A stretch of 64,000 nucleotides of DNA from Thermoplasmata archaeon (GTDB taxonomy: Archaea > Thermoplasmatota > Thermoplasmata > Thermoplasmatales > Thermoplasmataceae), in the NCBI GenBank assembly GCA_021850545.1, contig JAJZLU010000044.1, forward strand, positions 38,894-102,893, in the 5' to 3' direction. The notes under the pieces were generated by a model. It was given only the letters and a program-made list of their open reading frames with translations, did no database searches and was not told the origin of the DNA. Below, piece after piece: positions 62,403 through 64,000 of this stretch. The position numbers and the translations under genes are program-made. Position 1 is the first letter of the stretch. Each line of letters starts with the position of its first letter.

Positions 62403-62571
62403 ACACTGCTTGTCACCCGGACCATAGCTCCTGCGAGGCATTATTTGACGCCCTAAATGCCTGCCTGGACAATTTTTGGATCAGCAAGGCCACGTGGCTT
62501 CGAGAATATAATTTCATCTGCGTAGCCTGATTTCGATCCCTTGTAGGGGTCTTTTCTCTGCCAACTATTTC

Positions 62572-62751
62572 TTAGAGCTTGAACATCTTCATGCCGCAGA
62601 AAAGGGAAATTTCGTCCTTCTCCTTGTCTGGTAGTGCCCTGAAGAATAGTTCATGGACACTGCAGAGATCAAAGCTTGAAGACATCCTGTCCGATATCTT
62701 TTTCAGGTGATGTTCGGCTCCTTGCCTGTCACAGAAACAGCAAGTTCCCAT
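62572..62751 (-). CDS. Small Cys-rich (CxxC) protein
   Basis: The 59-residue protein starts MGTCCFCDRQGAEHH and has a second Cys-His pair (DLCSVHELF), enough for a zinc site. The start is ATG 62751 with a TATA-like ATATAAAA (62771-62778) 23 bases upstream, indicating a leaderless message; the longer ORF form crosses this promoter. No family is recognised. Confidence 0.55.
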   Translation of the reverse strand: MGTCCFCDRQGAEHHLKKISDRMSSSFDLCSVHELFFRALPDKEKDEISLFCGMKMFKL

Positions 62752-62977
62752 GAGTTGAAACCTGCAGTACATATAAAAAAGTTGGCATCCCCCATCAAGC
62801 ATGCCTTGCACAGGTGTTTCCATTACCCACGGTAGAGGTACCCCGGACCAGTTTTTCCGTGTCCGTGGATTCAAGCCCAACACAAATGGCTCCGGTTGGT
62901 GGCAAAATCCTCCGGACAGGTTTGTGTTAGGTTTTTAAGTTGATTGTATTTTATATTCTATGGTTTCAAGGATCTTG

Positions 62978-64000
62978 ATGCATGTTGGCCCATCAGTGGC
63001 CAATTATAATGTGCTCAGTTCTGCAGTTGCTCCTAACATAGGATTCGCTTCCCCTGAGTTCAACAAGGCCATGAAGTATTCACTGGAACAGTTCATGGAA
63101 GTAACAGGGGCAGAAGAAACCTACACCCCCTTTATCATTCCTGGCGGCGGAACAGCAGCAATGGAAAGTGTGGTCTCATTCCTTGCCAGGGGTTCCAATG
63201 TGTTGATTGTAACTAACGGAGTTTTCGGGGACAGGTGGGAGGGTATACTTTCCAGGTATCCGGTGAAATTCAAGGTTCTCAGGGCAAAGGCAGGCCAGGC
63301 CATCCCTGCCAGCCAGATTGTAGCTGAGATCAGGGAAGGAGGATACGACGCTGTCACAATAACACAGGTGGAAACAAGCACTGGGGTAAGGATGCCGTTG
63401 AAAGAGATTGCTGCTGCCATAAGGCCGTATGTGAAACTTATTATTGTCGACGGAGTGGCAAGCATCGGTGGGGAGAGGATGAATGCGTCCCAGTGGAATA
63501 TTGACATCTGCCTCACCGCCAGCCAGAAGGCCCTTGGGGCGCAGGCCGGTGCAGGCCTTCTTGTAGCATCCAGGCAGGCGATGGAAATGCTCCAGCAGCC
63601 CTCCATCTCCGGTTATCTCCTCGACCTCAGGAACTGGGCCAAGATCATGCAAAGCTACCTGTCAGGGGGAGGGGGATATTTTGCGACCCCTCCAATAGGG
63701 ACAGTATTCTCTCTCGCAGAAAGTTTCAGGAGAATTGAGATTGAGACCATGGAGGATAGGATAGCAAGGCACAGAACTTGCTCAGAAGCTTTCAGAAAAG
63801 GGATCATGGAAATGGGGCTCGGCATTGTGGCTGCAGAACATCTAAGGAGCAGCACGGTAACCGGGGTATATCTGGAGAATGCAGACATAAGCAGGTTCCT
63901 GCAGGCAGCAATGGCAAAAGGCGTGGAATTTGCTGCAGGCGTCCATCCTGAAATTAAGGACAGGTACTTCAGGGTGGGCCATATGGGCTGGATTGAGCCT
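62978..64000 (+). CDS. Class V aminotransferase (partial, runs off the window)
   Basis: The first 341 codons of a class V PLP aminotransferase are present. K184 in TASQKALGAQAG is the predicted Schiff-base lysine, preceded by an Asp in IIVDGVASIGGE. It resembles alanine-glyoxylate/serine-pyruvate aminotransferases or archaeal phosphoserine/aspartate types; the substrate is not clear. The start is ATG 62978, 25 bases after a TATA-like TTTTATATT (62949-62957); an ATG at 62960 would lie just after the box. The 3' end is missing. Confidence 0.9.
   Translation, partial: MHVGPSVANYNVLSSAVAPNIGFASPEFNKAMKYSLEQFMEVTGAEETYTPFIIPGGGTAAMESVVSFLARGSNVLIVTNGVFGDRWEGILSRYPVKFKVLRAKAGQAIPASQIVAEIREGGYDAVTITQVETSTGVRMPLKEIAAAIRPYVKLIIVDGVASIGGERMNASQWNIDICLTASQKALGAQAGAGLLVASRQAMEMLQQPSISGYLLDLRNWAKIMQSYLSGGGGYFATPPIGTVFSLAESFRRIEIETMEDRIARHRTCSEAFRKGIMEMGLGIVAAEHLRSSTVTGVYLENADISRFLQAAMAKGVEFAAGVHPEIKDRYFRVGHMGWIEP

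Overview
The window comes from an archaeon, most probably a member of the Thermoplasmatales (Ferroplasma/Cuniculiplasma/Thermoplasma-like acidophiles). Evidence: the archaeal DNA polymerase D large subunit, CDP-archaeol synthase, archaeal Pth2, DtdA, Nob1, Tsr3, type II methionine aminopeptidase and a GPN-loop GTPase; a sedolisin-type acid protease with the surface repeats common in this order; a gluconate/galactonate dehydratase of the non-phosphorylative Entner-Doudoroff type; and many genes with an AT-rich TATA-like element about 25 bases before the start codon, which suggests leaderless transcripts. I cannot name the genus. No rRNA, tRNA, CRISPR array, insertion sequence or phage gene was seen; this is a compact core-chromosome segment.

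Layout. 1-830: a cytidine/blasticidin-deaminase-like gene and a hairpin-rich leader. 829-7300: a six-gene, tightly overlapping operon for a membrane complex of the hydrogenase-4/complex I family whose large subunit has lost all four nickel-binding cysteines. 7306-10382: a KaiC-like protein, an enolase-superfamily sugar-acid dehydratase and a beta-propeller protein. 10525-16360: aconitase, a TPR protein with a convergent 31-residue small ORF, and glutamine synthetase. 16366-21290: a membrane protein, ValRS, an AraC-HTH/Ogt fusion and an EamA transporter. 21378-26246: a ferritin-like helical protein, DtdA, and a three-gene operon of unknown function (PLP enzyme, DUF1611 protein, MurL-like PP-loop protein). 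26243-33127: Tsr3, then a coupled information-processing operon pyrG-SCP2-like-polC-GPN GTPase. 33274-37947: a nickel/damage-control region with a NiCoT permease, nickel superoxide dismutase, its S26-type maturation protease, an Ogg2 glycosylase and the NAD(P)HX repair enzyme Nnr. 38022-46217: a degenerate acyl-AMP ligase, a large surface protease, citrate synthase, Nob1, a cyclase-family hydrolase and an orphan methylase. 46276-52929: fused EtfBA, zinc-finger and membrane proteins, an RHH regulator, a Rieske protein, Map, Tmk and an MFS transporter. 52940-57343: acetyl-CoA synthetase, an acetate permease, and an HTH-CBS/carS/pth2 operon. 57528-64000: a membrane protein, a DUF1059 protein, an AbrB-PhoU protein, an MBL hydrolase, a second acyl-CoA synthetase, a small CxxC protein and the start of a class V aminotransferase.

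How it works together. Acetate import and activation (satP, acs) feed citrate synthase and aconitase, both encoded here; EtfBA and the complex I-like machine point to membrane energy conservation. The only recognisable nickel enzyme in the window is Ni-SOD, so the nickel permease next to it most plausibly serves SOD and not the hydrogenase-like complex. The most unusual items are the Ni-SOD cassette, the cysteine-less hydrogenase-like complex with its structured leader, the PLP/DUF1611/MurL-like operon, and several palindromic operator candidates centred on promoters.
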